DNA from: Rhodothermales bacterium
GTDB taxonomy: Bacteria > Bacteroidota > Rhodothermia > Rhodothermales > VXPQ01
Length of the DNA stretch: 64,000 nucleotides
NCBI GenBank assembly: GCA_022821845.1
Contig: JAJECT010000039.1
Span: 43,209-107,208 of the forward strand
Direction: 5' to 3'
Shown here piece by piece: positions 8,732-18,557 of this stretch. The translations under genes and the position numbers were made by a program. Each line of letters starts with the position of its first letter. Position 1 is the first letter of the stretch. Below the pieces are notes generated by a model, which ran no database searches, was not told the origin of the DNA, and was given only the letters and a program-made list of their open reading frames with translations.

Positions 8732-10474
8732 ATGTATGCGCGCCTTGTCGCCGGCGCTACGCTGGTCCTCGCCATCCTGATTTTTTCGAGCGGATGCGGA
8801 GGGAGCGGGCCGCGCGACGCACAGGCGGTGTCTTCTCCCGGCATTGCGTTTCAAGAGGTTGCTTCCGCGGCCGGGCTGGGGGATTTCCGTCACGAAAACG
8901 GGAGCGAGGGCCGTTTCTGGTTTCCCGAGCAGATGGGGGCCGGGGGCGGATTCGTGGATTACGACGGGGACGGCTGGGAAGACATTGCGCTGGCGGGGGG
9001 CGGCAGGCTGTCGCCGACGGGACCGCCGGACGCGCGCGCTGTGCGCCTTTTTCGCAACAACCGGGACGGGACGTTTACCGAGACGACCCGCGAGGCGGGC
9101 CTGGACGCCATGCGGGCCTGGGGCACCGGAATAGCCGCCGCCGATTACGATAACGACGGCGACCAGGATATTTTTCTTGCGACTTTTGGGGAAAACCTGC
9201 TTTTTCGCAACGATTCCGGGCCTTCCGGGGCGCGTTTTTTTACGGAAATCGGGCGCGCGGCGGGCGTGGCGGGTCCCGCTGGATGGAGCAGTTCGCCGCT
9301 GTTCTTCGACGCCGACCTGGACGGGCATCTTGATCTTTACGTGCCCGGCTACGCCTACTGGTCATTGTCCAGCGATATGGAATGTTTTCGGGCGGACGGG
9401 CGCCCGGATTATTGCCGCCCGGCCACGTATCCCGGGGCGCCCGGGCATTTTTACCGTAATAACGGGGACGGGACGTTTACCGAGCGGACGCAGGCAAGCG
9501 GCTTGACGGGTTCGCCCGGCAAGTCCCTGGCCGTCGCCGAATGGGATTTCAACGAGGACGGCTGGTCCGATTTTGTGGTGGCGAACGACGGGGAGCCGGA
9601 CCTGTTGTACATGAACGACGGCCGCGGCGCGTTCGCGGAGCAAGGGGTGCGCGCCGGGATCGCTTACGGGGAGCACGGAGAAGCGCGCGCCGGGATGGGC
9701 GTGGATATCGGCGTCGTGGACGCGACGGGCATGCCCTCCGTTTTCGTCGGGAATTTTTCCAGCGAAATGATCGGGGTGTATCGGCAGACGGCAAGCGGGT
9801 GGTTCATGGATCGCGCGGCGGCCTCCCGCATCGGGCAAACCAGTTTGACTACGCTGGCCTTCGGGGTGTTGCTTTTCGACGCCGAACTGGACGGCGACCT
9901 TGACTTGTACGTGGCCAACGGGCATGTGTATCTCGATCCGATAGACGGGTCGGCGTATCGGCAGCCTCCGCATTTGTTCGTCAACAAGGGGGAGGGAACC
10001 TGGGTGGACGCGGCGGACTCCATCGGCGGCGCGTTTGCGGAAGCGATGGTGGCCCGGGCCGTGGCCAAGGCCGACTACGACCGCGACGGGGACGTGGATT
10101 TGCTGGTTACGGAAAACAATGGCCCGGCTCGCCTGTTGCGCAACGATTCGTCCGGGGGGCATGTGTTGCGGGTGCGCCTTTCCGGGCGCCCGGGCGATGG
10201 AGCGGGCAACCTCGATGCGTTGGGCGCGCAGGTTACGATTACGGCGGCGGGCGTACGGCAAACGCGGCGGGTTCGGACCGGCTCCGGCTATCTTTCGCAA
10301 TCGGAAAAAACGCTGACCTTTGGACTGGGCGCGGCGGATCGGGTGGATACGCTCGCCGTGCGATGGCCGGATGGCCGCACCGAGCGCCATGTCGGGATAC
10401 CGGCGGGCCACGAGGCGCACGTGATCCGCGGAGAGGGGATGGCGTCCCTCGCGGCTTTGCCCATCGTTCCGTAA
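8732..10474 (+). CDS. CRTAC1-family lipoprotein (FG-GAP/VCBS repeats plus ASPIC/UnbV domain)
   Basis: This is a 580-residue protein from the ATG at 8732. That start was preferred to an upstream TTG (8678) because it gives a compact lipoprotein signal ending in LIFSSGC. The body is a chain of FG-GAP/VCBS calcium-binding blades: DYDGDGWEDIAL, DYDNDGDQDIFL, DADLDGHLDLYV, DFNEDGWSDFVV, DAELDGDLDLYV, DYDRDGDVDLLV. These predict a seven-bladed integrin-like propeller. The C-terminal ~75 residues form the ASPIC/UnbV domain (RTGSGYLSQSEKTLTFGLG, LAVRWPDG). The family is abundant in Bacteroidota and Planctomycetota but has no settled function. A paralogue lies two genes downstream, with TPR lipoproteins interleaved. 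Confidence 0.85.
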   Translation: MYARLVAGATLVLAILIFSSGCGGSGPRDAQAVSSPGIAFQEVASAAGLGDFRHENGSEGRFWFPEQMGAGGGFVDYDGDGWEDIALAGGGRLSPTGPPDARAVRLFRNNRDGTFTETTREAGLDAMRAWGTGIAAADYDNDGDQDIFLATFGENLLFRNDSGPSGARFFTEIGRAAGVAGPAGWSSSPLFFDADLDGHLDLYVPGYAYWSLSSDMECFRADGRPDYCRPATYPGAPGHFYRNNGDGTFTERTQASGLTGSPGKSLAVAEWDFNEDGWSDFVVANDGEPDLLYMNDGRGAFAEQGVRAGIAYGEHGEARAGMGVDIGVVDATGMPSVFVGNFSSEMIGVYRQTASGWFMDRAAASRIGQTSLTTLAFGVLLFDAELDGDLDLYVANGHVYLDPIDGSAYRQPPHLFVNKGEGTWVDAADSIGGAFAEAMVARAVAKADYDRDGDVDLLVTENNGPARLLRNDSSGGHVLRVRLSGRPGDGAGNLDALGAQVTITAAGVRQTRRVRTGSGYLSQSEKTLTFGLGAADRVDTLAVRWPDGRTERHVGIPAGHEAHVIRGEGMASLAALPIVP

Positions 10475-10545
10475 CGAACCGTTTTGGCCGCGCCTGCGTT
10501 TGCCTCTGCGGCAAGACGGTTGGAAGCACAGTCTGGCGGAAAATC

Positions 10546-11811
10546 ATGTTTCCTGAAAACAATATGCGCAGCGCAAGCACATGGATAGCCCGCCTCGGGG
10601 CGACGGTCGTTCTCGCCTCGGCAGGATGCGGCGGTTCGGGGGACGCCCCGTCCCGTACCGAACTGGCGCGCCGCGACGCCGACCCGAAAGCGGTGGAATT
10701 TCTGTTCGAGGCGCAGCAGGCCTTCGAGACAAAGTACTACAGCGCGGCGCTCGTGCTGGCGGACAGCGCGGCCCGCTATGCGCCCGATCTCGCAGATATT
10801 TCTTTTATGCGCGGGCGTATCTTTACGGCGCTTCGGCAGATGGACATGGCTACGGAAGCCTACGAAAGGACGCTGGAGCTGGACCCGGATTATCCGGGCG
10901 TGTGGTTCAACCGGGGGAATGGGGCCTATATGTACGGCGAGTCGGCGCAGGCGCTTGCGCTCTACCGAAAAGAACGCAGCCTTGTTGCGGAAACGACGGA
11001 CTATCTGACGCAACTTGGGCGAGCCTATGCGGATACGGGCAAGCCGGACAGCGCGCGCTGGGCGTACGAGCGGGCCATTGCGGCGGATTCTGCGAACCCC
11101 ACGGCGTACATGTGGCTTGGGCAGCTCCATGAAGACGCAGGCGATTTCGAGGCGGCCCTTGCATACTCCGCCCAGGGCCTTGCGCTGGACCCGGACAACC
11201 TGAACTACGCCTACGTATATGGCGTGCAGCATTTGCGCAGCGGCGATCTGGAGGCCGCCGCAAGCATCCTTGCGCGCGTAGCCGACGGAATTCCGTGGCA
11301 CTATCCGGCGCATTACAATCTTGGGCAGGCGCTGAATGGCCTTGGGGAGGCGGAGCGCGCCGCGCGATACCTTGCCCGCGCCGATACGCTGCTGGCTATG
11401 CAGCGCGACGTCGAGCAGTGGGTGGAACGCATAAAGACGAACAGCATGGAACCCCTGCTTTGGGTGCAGTACGGGGAGTCGCTGCGCAGGTCGGGCCGCG
11501 TGGGGGAGGCCATCGAGGCGCTTACGGTGGCGCTTTCCCTGCGTCCGGGATGGCTGGAACTGCATAACAATATCGCCAACCTGCATCTTGCCGCCGGAGA
11601 CACCGTCACGGCCCTGGGGCGATACGAAGCCCTGTTGCAACGCGCGCCCACCCAGCCGGACGTCTGGTTGAACCTGGGCACCCTCCATGCGCTCTCCGGC
11701 AACTACGAAGCGGCCCGCGTCGCCTGGGAAACCGTGCTCGAACATGCCCCCGGCCATGAACAAGCGGTTTCGTATCTGGCGCAACTTCCTCCTCCGTCCC
11801 CTGCGCCGTGA
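10546..11811 (+). CDS. TPR-repeat lipoprotein
   Basis: This 421-residue protein has a lipobox-like VLASAGC near residue 28. It then consists almost wholly of tetratricopeptide repeats of ~34 residues (AYERTLELDPDYPGVWFNRG, AYERAIAADSANPTAYMWLG, YEALLQRAPTQPDVWLNLG). TPR solenoids bind protein partners, so a periplasmic or outer-membrane scaffold role is likely. The ATG at 10546 was used; a second in-frame ATG at 10564 is also possible. Its stop overlaps the next CRTAC1 gene by four bases (GTGA), so the two are translationally coupled. It resembles the TPR protein at 14912-16273, sharing for example WHYPAHYNLGQAL against WHQGAHYNLGQAL. Confidence 0.8.
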   Translation: MFPENNMRSASTWIARLGATVVLASAGCGGSGDAPSRTELARRDADPKAVEFLFEAQQAFETKYYSAALVLADSAARYAPDLADISFMRGRIFTALRQMDMATEAYERTLELDPDYPGVWFNRGNGAYMYGESAQALALYRKERSLVAETTDYLTQLGRAYADTGKPDSARWAYERAIAADSANPTAYMWLGQLHEDAGDFEAALAYSAQGLALDPDNLNYAYVYGVQHLRSGDLEAAASILARVADGIPWHYPAHYNLGQALNGLGEAERAARYLARADTLLAMQRDVEQWVERIKTNSMEPLLWVQYGESLRRSGRVGEAIEALTVALSLRPGWLELHNNIANLHLAAGDTVTALGRYEALLQRAPTQPDVWLNLGTLHALSGNYEAARVAWETVLEHAPGHEQAVSYLAQLPPPSPAP

Positions 11812-13553
11812 TCGTTCTTCGTCTCCTGATTCCGGCGCTTGCGGGCGCGCTCCTTGCTTTGGGCGGGTGCGGCGCGGACGGCGAGCGCCTTGCCGACGAG
11901 GCCTCTGCTGCGGCGGAGCCGTCGGAGGGGCTGCGTTTTACGCATGTTACGGAGGAGGCCGGGCTGGGCGCGTTTCGGCATGTTACCGGGGCCTTTGGGG
12001 AAATGTGGTTTCCCGAGACGATGGGCGCGGGCGCGGGTTTTCTGGATTACGACGGGGACGGATGGCAGGATATTGCGCTGGTCGCGGGGGGCGCGTGGCC
12101 GGGTCGGGGAGACGTCGCGCCGCCCGCCGTGCGCCTGTATCGAAACGAAGGCGGCTATTTCAGGGAAGTTACCGGGGAAACCGGTCTGGCCAACGTACAT
12201 GCGTACGGGATGGGCCTCGCCATTGCCGACTACGACAACGACGGGGACCCGGATATTTTCCTGACGGCCCTCGGGCGGAACCTGCTGCTAAGAAACGAAC
12301 GGTCGGGAGGCCCCGGCGGACAGGTTTCGTTCAGCGACGCGACGCAGGCAGCGGGGCTTGCGGACGACGAGGCCTGGAGTACGTCCGCCATCTTTTTCGA
12401 CGCAGACCTGGATGGGCAGCTCGATTTGTACGTAGCGAATTATGTCGCCTGGTCCCCGGAGACCGATATGTGGTGCACCATGAACGGGCGCGACAAAACC
12501 TACTGTACGCCCAAATTGTACGATGGCGTCCCCAGCCGCTTTTACCGAAACGAGGGCGGCGTTTTCGCGGACCGGACCGCCGAGGCCGGATTCTTGCCCG
12601 CCCCCGGCAAGACGCTGGGCGCCGCCGAATGGGATTTCAACGAAGATGGCTGGCCGGACCTGGTGGCGGCGAACGATACGCAGCGGGATTTGCTGTATAT
12701 GAACGACGGAACCGGCGCATTCGTGGAAACGGGGGTGGCCAGCGGCGTCGCCTACGACGCGGACGGCCAGGCGCGCGCGGGGATGGGGGTGGACGTGGGC
12801 GTGCTGGACCGTACGGGCGCGCCCTCGGTGGTCGTTGGGCATTTCGCCAACGAACCGGCGGGGCTGTATCGCCAGATGGCGCCCGGCGTTTTCGTGGATC
12901 GGGCGGCCCAGTCGCAGGTGGGGTTGCCTTCGCTCCCCACGCTTACCTTCGGGCTATGCCTTTTCGACGCCGACCTGGATGGCGATCTGGATATTTTCCT
13001 GGCGAACGGGCATATTTCGCCGGACGTGGAAGGGACTGCGGAGGGCTTGTCGTATCGGCAGGCGCCCCAGCTTTTCCTGAACGACGGGGACGGTTTTTTT
13101 TCCGAATATGCGTTCTCCCTTGCCGCGCCGATGGTGGCCCGCGGGGCGGCGCTGGCCGATTACGACAGGGATGGGGACGAGGATGTGCTGGTTACGGAGA
13201 ATGCCGGACCCGTGCACCTGTTGCGTAACGAGACGCAAGGGGGCGCCTGGTTGCGCGTGCGCCTCGAAGGCGTTCGGGGCGCCCGGGACGCTTTGGGCGC
13301 GCAGGTAACGGCGGTCGCGGGCGCGCGGCGGATGACGCGGCGCGTACGGACCGGCTCAAGCTATCTCGTTTCTTCGGAGAAGGCGCTGACGTTCGGACTG
13401 GGCGGGGCCGCGCAGGCGGATACGCTGATTGTCGAGTGGCCCGGCGGCGACGCGACGCGGCATGCGAACATACCCGCCGGACGCGAGGTACATATTGTCG
13501 AGGGGTCGGGCATTGTGGAAACCGTTACGCCGGCGGGTCGCGACCGTCCCTGA
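11808..13553 (+). CDS. CRTAC1-family lipoprotein, second copy
   Basis: This 581-residue protein starts at a GTG overlapping the stop of the TPR gene (GTGA). The signal peptide ends in a lipobox-like LLALGGC. It has the same FG-GAP blade series as the copy at 8732 (DYDGDGWQDIAL, DYDNDGDPDIFL, DADLDGQLDLYV, DFNEDGWPDLVA, DADLDGDLDIFL, DYDRDGDEDVLV) and the same ASPIC/UnbV C-terminus (RTGSSYLVSSEKALTFGLG). The two are clear paralogues. Both keep the Asp-rich calcium-binding loops, so both are probably folded and functional. The overlap with an upstream TPR protein suggests CRTAC1 and TPR products act together in the envelope; the function itself is unknown. Confidence 0.85.
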   Translation: MIVLRLLIPALAGALLALGGCGADGERLADEASAAAEPSEGLRFTHVTEEAGLGAFRHVTGAFGEMWFPETMGAGAGFLDYDGDGWQDIALVAGGAWPGRGDVAPPAVRLYRNEGGYFREVTGETGLANVHAYGMGLAIADYDNDGDPDIFLTALGRNLLLRNERSGGPGGQVSFSDATQAAGLADDEAWSTSAIFFDADLDGQLDLYVANYVAWSPETDMWCTMNGRDKTYCTPKLYDGVPSRFYRNEGGVFADRTAEAGFLPAPGKTLGAAEWDFNEDGWPDLVAANDTQRDLLYMNDGTGAFVETGVASGVAYDADGQARAGMGVDVGVLDRTGAPSVVVGHFANEPAGLYRQMAPGVFVDRAAQSQVGLPSLPTLTFGLCLFDADLDGDLDIFLANGHISPDVEGTAEGLSYRQAPQLFLNDGDGFFSEYAFSLAAPMVARGAALADYDRDGDEDVLVTENAGPVHLLRNETQGGAWLRVRLEGVRGARDALGAQVTAVAGARRMTRRVRTGSSYLVSSEKALTFGLGGAAQADTLIVEWPGGDATRHANIPAGREVHIVEGSGIVETVTPAGRDRP

Positions 13554-13560
13554 CTTGGGC

Positions 13561-13590
13561 TGCTCTGGGCTGCTCTGGGCTGCTCTGTGC
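13561..13590. repeat. Three tandem 10-bp repeats
   Basis: The unit TGCTCTGGGC occurs twice in tandem, followed by a third copy with one change (TGCTCTGTGC), just after the stop of the second CRTAC1 gene. It is a short simple tandem repeat, probably made by slippage. No CRISPR-like spacing or secondary structure accompanies it. Confidence 0.8.
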
Positions 13591-13701
13591 CGACCCGGGC
13601 GTTTGGGCCAGGCACAGGCGGGCAAGCGTACGCAAATGCGGTAATGCAGTATGCCTATCCTTTTCTTATACGAAATATCGTACGGCAAGGTTACGTTTGC
13701 G

Positions 13702-13800
13702 GGATACGCTCGTCAAAATCGCTTCGCCCGGCGCGTCGCCATGGCCCTGAAAGCCGTTATGCCTCAATCGTTGAAACCAGCGGAAAAAGCCGCAGATTCG
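13702..13800 (+). repeat. Degenerate copy of dispersed intergenic repeat
   Basis: The first 36 bases (GGATACGCT ... CCCGGCGCGTC) match the partial copy at 42011-42047 at about 32 of 36 positions. The rest (GTTATGCCTCAATCGTTGAA, then CAGCGGAAAA and GCAGATTCG) follows the full-length element at 22188 and the degenerate copy at 46678 block by block. An in-frame ATG at 13741 lies inside this repeat, which argues against using it as the start of the next gene. Confidence 0.65.
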
Positions 13801-13824
13801 GCGCCTTGCGGGCTGCGTCGGCGT

Positions 13825-14907
13825 ATGCTTGCGCCGGCGTGCTTCGCGGCGGCGCTTGCATGGGCCGGGTGCGGCGCGCCGCCCGAGACGCCGGCGGAAC
13901 GCTTGCAATCCGCAGACGAGGAAGTCCGCCGCTTGCTTGTGGAAGCGCGGGCGGAAGCCGAGGCGGGGCGGTACCCGGAGGCGCTTGCGCTGACGGACCG
14001 CTTGCTGAATCGCGCTCCCGACTTGCCGGAAGCCTACCTGCTGCTGGGGAACATTCGGATGCGCGCGTATCAGCTGGCGCCAGCGGACGAAGCGTTTGCC
14101 CGCGCGGTGGCCCTGGACCCGTATTTGCGCGACGGTTGGTTTCGGCGGGGGCATGTCGCATTCGAAGAGGGGCGCTACAGCGAGGCGATCCGGCGGTATC
14201 GGCTTCAGCGGGAAGCCATCCTGTCTTCTCCGGCGTCTGTGCGGGCGTTTTATCGGCGGACGGACGCCGCCGCGTTGTCCCGGACCTGGGCGCAGACGGG
14301 GCGCGCGTACGAGCTGCTGAACCTTCCCGACAGCGCGGCGTGGGCATACGGGGAAGCGCTTGCGCAGGATTCGACCCATGCGCAGGTTCATGCCTGGCTG
14401 GCCGAATTGCATGACGAGGCGGGGCGGACGGAAAAGGCGCTGCCGCATGCGCGGGCGGCCTGGGCGCAGGATCGGGAACAGGCGGATTTTGCGTATCGGC
14501 TGGGTGCGTTATTGCTCAAAACCGGCGACGCGGCGCGCGCGTTGCCCTTGCTGGAGCGCGCCGCGCGCGAGAAACCCTACGAGTCTTCGTTTCGGTACAA
14601 CTACGGACGCGCGTTGATTGCGCTGGGCCAGATTGAAGAAGGGCAGCGGCATGTGGACGCTACGGAAGCGCTGGAGGAACTGGACAACCAGATCGGCATG
14701 GCCCGCGCAGCCGCGGCGTATTATCCCGACGATCCGGCGCGGTGGCGCGCGCTGGCCCGCTGGTTTGCGCAAGCCGGACGCGAAACCGAACGGCGACAGG
14801 CGCTGGAGATAGCCCGGGCCGCTGCCGTTCGGCAACGCGCAGCGGGCAAGACGCCGGAGGGCGTTCCTGTCGAATCGCCGCCCGCATCCGACGCTGAAAC
14901 CCGATAA
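13825..14907 (+). CDS. TPR-repeat lipoprotein
   Basis: This is a 360-residue protein from the ATG at 13825, which directly opens a lipoprotein signal (MLAPACFAAALAWAGC). An upstream in-frame ATG at 13741 would add 28 residues encoded by a dispersed repeat and place a charged segment before the signal, so it was not used. The body is TPR-like (AYLLLGNIRMRAYQLAPADE, FARAVALDPYLRDGWFRRG, ALAQDSTHAQVHAWLAELHD). It is more divergent than the other two TPR proteins here and ends in a proline/glutamate-rich tail. The next gene starts four bases after its stop, so the two are co-transcribed. Confidence 0.75.
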   Translation: MLAPACFAAALAWAGCGAPPETPAERLQSADEEVRRLLVEARAEAEAGRYPEALALTDRLLNRAPDLPEAYLLLGNIRMRAYQLAPADEAFARAVALDPYLRDGWFRRGHVAFEEGRYSEAIRRYRLQREAILSSPASVRAFYRRTDAAALSRTWAQTGRAYELLNLPDSAAWAYGEALAQDSTHAQVHAWLAELHDEAGRTEKALPHARAAWAQDREQADFAYRLGALLLKTGDAARALPLLERAAREKPYESSFRYNYGRALIALGQIEEGQRHVDATEALEELDNQIGMARAAAAYYPDDPARWRALARWFAQAGRETERRQALEIARAAAVRQRAAGKTPEGVPVESPPASDAETR

Positions 14908-14911
14908 CGCC

Positions 14912-16273
14912 ATGCGCAAAAACGCTTTCCTGTGTGCGATTCGCGGCGGCGGGCGGCGGCTTGCCTGCGCCTCGTCGTCTCTCAAGTCCTCTCCGCCGAT
15001 CCGGGTCAAGACGGGTTTGCGGGGGACGCTATGCCTGCCCCTGCTTGCCCTGCTGTGCCTGGCGTGGGTCGGGGGGTGCGCAAACGAACCGCGCCATCAG
15101 GAAGATATGGAAGCCCCGGATGCGCCCGGCCTGCGGGATGCGCAACCGATGTCCCCTGCGGCCAGCCGTTTCCTTCGGCTGGGCAGCGAAGCCCTGAGCC
15201 GGAGCGACTTCGCGCAAGCCTTCGCTTTCGCGGACAGCGCGGCTGCGGCGGCCCCGGAACTGGCGGACATTCCGTTTTTGCGCGGCCGCATTTACGCCGG
15301 ACTGCACCGGCTGGACAAGGCGGATTCCGCGTACCGGGCCGTCCTGGCGATTCGTCCGTCGTATCCGGGGGTCTGGAACAACCTGGGCAATACGGCCTGG
15401 CTCCGGCAGGAGTACGGAGAATCGGTGGCGCGCTACCGCCGCGAACTGGCGATGGCCCCCGACCCGCGCCCCTGGCTGGGGATGGCCCGCGCCTACATCG
15501 AACTGGGCGAGACGGACAGCGCCCGCCATGCTTTCGGCGAGGCGCTGGCGCTGGACAGCACGTTTGCGCAGGCCCATTTCGGGGTGGCGTTGCTCATGGA
15601 CGATTTGGGGGATTTCGAGGGCGCGCTCCATAGCGCCCGCCGCGCGCTGGCGCATGCCCCCGATAATCTCGAATATCGATACCATACCGCTTCGTACCTT
15701 GTCAAACTGGGGCGGTGGGAAGAGGCGTTGGCTCCGCTGGAAGCTGTTGCGCAGGCGTGGCCGTGGCATCAGGGCGCGCATTACAACCTGGGCCAGGCGC
15801 TGATGCGTCTGGGCCGGGCGGACGAAGCGGAAGCGATGCAGCAGTACGCCGAGGAACTTCGTACGCTCCAGGCGCAAATTACGAACCAGACCACTGCGTC
15901 CCGGACCTATGCGGAAGACCCCTACGCGCATGCGGGCCTGGGCGCGTTATTGCGGCAGGCCCGCCGATACGACGAAGCCATGAAAGCCTACGGCGTAGCG
16001 ATTTATCTGGACCCCGGGAATGCCGATTTTCGAAACAATGTGGCTGTGCTGCATTTGTTGCAGGGCGACACCCTGTCCGCGATTCGATCATTCGAGCGTA
16101 TGGCGCAGGCGGACGCCGCCAATGTCCACGCCCTGATCAACCTGGGCAGTTTGTACGCCCTGTCGGGGGATTCGGACCCTGCGCGGCGGGCCTGGGAAGC
16201 CGCCTTGCGCATCGAACCGGACAATGCCATGGCGCGCCGCTCGCTGGCTCGCCTGGCCGCTTCCGGGCCATGA
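14912..16273 (+). CDS. TPR-repeat lipoprotein, third copy
   Basis: This 453-residue protein has a long basic N-region and a hydrophobic core ending in a lipobox-like AWVGGC near residue 56. It is followed by about ten TPR units (YRAVLAIRPSYPGVWNNLGN, AFGEALALDSTFAQAHFGVA, AYGVAIYLDPGNADFRNNVA, WEAALRIEPDNAMARRSLAR). It is the closest paralogue of the TPR protein at 10546. Its stop overlaps the ATG of the downstream TonB receptor (ATGA), so receptor and TPR scaffold are translated together. This coupling is the strongest hint that the TPR proteins serve the receptor. Confidence 0.8.
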   Translation: MRKNAFLCAIRGGGRRLACASSSLKSSPPIRVKTGLRGTLCLPLLALLCLAWVGGCANEPRHQEDMEAPDAPGLRDAQPMSPAASRFLRLGSEALSRSDFAQAFAFADSAAAAAPELADIPFLRGRIYAGLHRLDKADSAYRAVLAIRPSYPGVWNNLGNTAWLRQEYGESVARYRRELAMAPDPRPWLGMARAYIELGETDSARHAFGEALALDSTFAQAHFGVALLMDDLGDFEGALHSARRALAHAPDNLEYRYHTASYLVKLGRWEEALAPLEAVAQAWPWHQGAHYNLGQALMRLGRADEAEAMQQYAEELRTLQAQITNQTTASRTYAEDPYAHAGLGALLRQARRYDEAMKAYGVAIYLDPGNADFRNNVAVLHLLQGDTLSAIRSFERMAQADAANVHALINLGSLYALSGDSDPARRAWEAALRIEPDNAMARRSLARLAASGP

Positions 16274-18555
16274 CGTTGCGGGGCCTGCATAGCGCGCATG
16301 TCCGCCTGTGGGCGCTGGCGGTCCTCGCGGGGATCGTCGGATTGGCTCCGGGCCTGGCGCCCGACGCGCAGGCGCAATCCGCCTCCGTTCGGGGTTTCGT
16401 TACGACAGAGCCGGGCGGAGAATCGCTTCAGGGCGTCAATGTGTCCATCGACAACCTGACCGGCGCGCTGAAGGGCGCAGCGTCCAACGAAGACGGATTT
16501 TTTCTTATCGGACGCATTTCCCCCGGTCGCTACGCGTTGCAGGCTTCCTTCGTGGGGTTCGTTACGTATGTGGATACGCTGGATATAGCCGCCGACGACC
16601 GCCTGCTGGTCAATATCGTCCTTCGGGAAGACGCCCTCGCCATGGAGGGCATTTCCGTCGAGGCGGAGCGCGAGGACGGCGCGGCGCGCGTGACGGCCGG
16701 GCGGCAAACCATCCGCCCGGAAGATATCGACCTGATTCCGTCGCCGGACGTGTCGGGGGACCTGGTGTCCTATCTTTCCACCATACCCAGCGTCGTGCTG
16801 ATGGGGGATCGGGGCGGGCAGGTGTTCATTCGGGGCGGCGAGCCTACGCAAAACCTGACGCTGCTGGACGGGATCGAGATTTACCAGCCCTTCCACGTGC
16901 TGGGTTTTTATTCGGCGTTCTCTTCCGAAATCGTCAGTCGGGCCGATGTGTACGCCGGGGGATTCGGGGCGGAATTTTCGGGCAGAATCTCCTCGGTCAT
17001 CGATGTGCATTCCCGCAACGGCAACAAGCGCGATTTCCATGCCTCCGCGGCCCTCTCGCCGTTTACCAGCGCGGGGCATCTCGAAGGGCCGCTTTTGCCG
17101 GGCCGCATTTCTTTTCTGGGGGCCGCCCGGTATTCGATGCTGGACGGGTTGGCTTCCCGGTACGTGTCCGCGCCGCTTCCCTACGTATTCGACGACGCGT
17201 TTGGTAAAATTCATGCGCGCCTCGGGCCGAATCGCCAGCTCTCCGTAACGGGACTGAGGACGTTTGACCGGGGTACGCTTACGCCCACCGACGACCCCTT
17301 GCGGCGAAGCGACGAGGTCAGCTGGCGCAACACGGCGCTTGGCGTCCGCTACCTTTCCGCGCCCCGCATCCTTCCGATCCTGAGCGAGGTGCTCGTGTCC
17401 GTTTCTCGCCTCGAGAGTTCCTTTGGGCCGCGCGGGGAGCCGACCCGGATTTCCGATCTCGAATTGTTCAATCTGGCCGTCAATATGACGAATTTCGCCC
17501 AGCGTTCGGAGGTCAAGTGGGGGTTTTTCCTGCGTACGCCCCTTACGGAAACGGCGCTGGGCGGGTTGTTTCAGAACCTTATGATCGGGCGGGGCGCGCC
17601 CACGAACATAGGCGCGTACATTCAGCCGGAAATATACGCGGGCGGCGGGCTCTACGTCCGCCCCGGGCTCACCGTGCAAACGATGGGCAACACGGGCGAC
17701 TATTTCGAACCCCGGCTGCGCCTGCGCCTGCAGCGCGGCATTCACGAATGGAGCGCGGCGGCGGGCGTTTACAGGCAGGTTACGGTGGGCCTGAGCGACC
17801 GCCGCGACGCCACCAACATTTTTACCGCGTGGGTGCAAACGCCTTCCAGCGAGGCCATGCGCTCCATGCATGCGCTGCTTGGCTACCGGGTCGAACCTGC
17901 CGCCTGGCTGGAATGCTCCATCGAGGGGTTTTACAAGAACATGGACCACATTTTCATTGGGGAATGGACCGCGTTTCCGGGCTTTACCACGCGCTTGCAA
18001 GAGGCCCACGGCGCCGCGTACGGGTTCGATTTGCGGCTGGAAGTGCGTCGCCCCCGTTTTTACGGATTTGTGAATTACGGGCTGTCTTCTACCCGCTACG
18101 AAATCGATCCGGCGAGTCCGGCGGTGAACAATCCCGGGCGGTTTCGCCCGCCCCACGACCGGCGCCACCAGGTGAATGTGCTGGGCAAGGCGGCGGTATA
18201 CGGTTTCGACATAAGCGCCCGGTGGCAATTCGGCTCCGGATTGCCGTATACGCCCGTCTCGGGGTTCGACGGGTTCGTGTTGATGGATGGCCCCGTCAAC
18301 GTCCGCAACGTCCGCGGATTTCCCCGCGTCATCTACGAAAGCATTCCGTACCAGGGTACGCTTCCGACGTATCACCGGCTGGACGTTACCGTGGAACGGG
18401 CCTTCGATCTGCCCGCCGGGGTGGAAATGACCATACAGGCCGGCGTGATGAACGCCTATGACCGGGCGAACCTCTTTACGCTGGATTTGCTTACGGCCCG
18501 CCGCACCGATCAATTGCCCCTTGTTCCCATCGCGGGCCTGAAGGTCCAGTTTTAG
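16270..18555 (+). CDS. TonB-dependent outer-membrane receptor
   Basis: This 761-residue protein starts at the ATG overlapping the TPR gene stop. Its signal peptide ends near APDAQAQ. Residues ~37-125 form a carboxypeptidase-regulatory-like domain (SVRGFVTTEPGGESLQGVNV), followed by a plug (VFIRGGEPTQNLTLLDGIEI, AGGFGAEFSGRISSVIDVHS) and a barrel closing with PIAGLKVQF and terminal Phe. It is shorter than the receptor at 2006 and paralogous to the truncated one at the window start. The lipoprotein gene follows two bases after the stop, repeating the receptor-lipoprotein arrangement at 1-1796. Substrate unknown. Confidence 0.88.
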   Translation: MTLRGLHSAHVRLWALAVLAGIVGLAPGLAPDAQAQSASVRGFVTTEPGGESLQGVNVSIDNLTGALKGAASNEDGFFLIGRISPGRYALQASFVGFVTYVDTLDIAADDRLLVNIVLREDALAMEGISVEAEREDGAARVTAGRQTIRPEDIDLIPSPDVSGDLVSYLSTIPSVVLMGDRGGQVFIRGGEPTQNLTLLDGIEIYQPFHVLGFYSAFSSEIVSRADVYAGGFGAEFSGRISSVIDVHSRNGNKRDFHASAALSPFTSAGHLEGPLLPGRISFLGAARYSMLDGLASRYVSAPLPYVFDDAFGKIHARLGPNRQLSVTGLRTFDRGTLTPTDDPLRRSDEVSWRNTALGVRYLSAPRILPILSEVLVSVSRLESSFGPRGEPTRISDLELFNLAVNMTNFAQRSEVKWGFFLRTPLTETALGGLFQNLMIGRGAPTNIGAYIQPEIYAGGGLYVRPGLTVQTMGNTGDYFEPRLRLRLQRGIHEWSAAAGVYRQVTVGLSDRRDATNIFTAWVQTPSSEAMRSMHALLGYRVEPAAWLECSIEGFYKNMDHIFIGEWTAFPGFTTRLQEAHGAAYGFDLRLEVRRPRFYGFVNYGLSSTRYEIDPASPAVNNPGRFRPPHDRRHQVNVLGKAAVYGFDISARWQFGSGLPYTPVSGFDGFVLMDGPVNVRNVRGFPRVIYESIPYQGTLPTYHRLDVTVERAFDLPAGVEMTIQAGVMNAYDRANLFTLDLLTARRTDQLPLVPIAGLKVQF

Positions 18556-18557
18556 CT

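Noticed and set aside
13561..13590. CRISPR-like repeats
   Set aside because: Three adjoining 10-bp units with no spacers and no cas genes; simple tandem repeat.
13741..13824. Upstream ATG for the TPR lipoprotein
   Set aside because: It falls inside a repeat copy and would put 28 non-signal residues before a clear lipoprotein signal.
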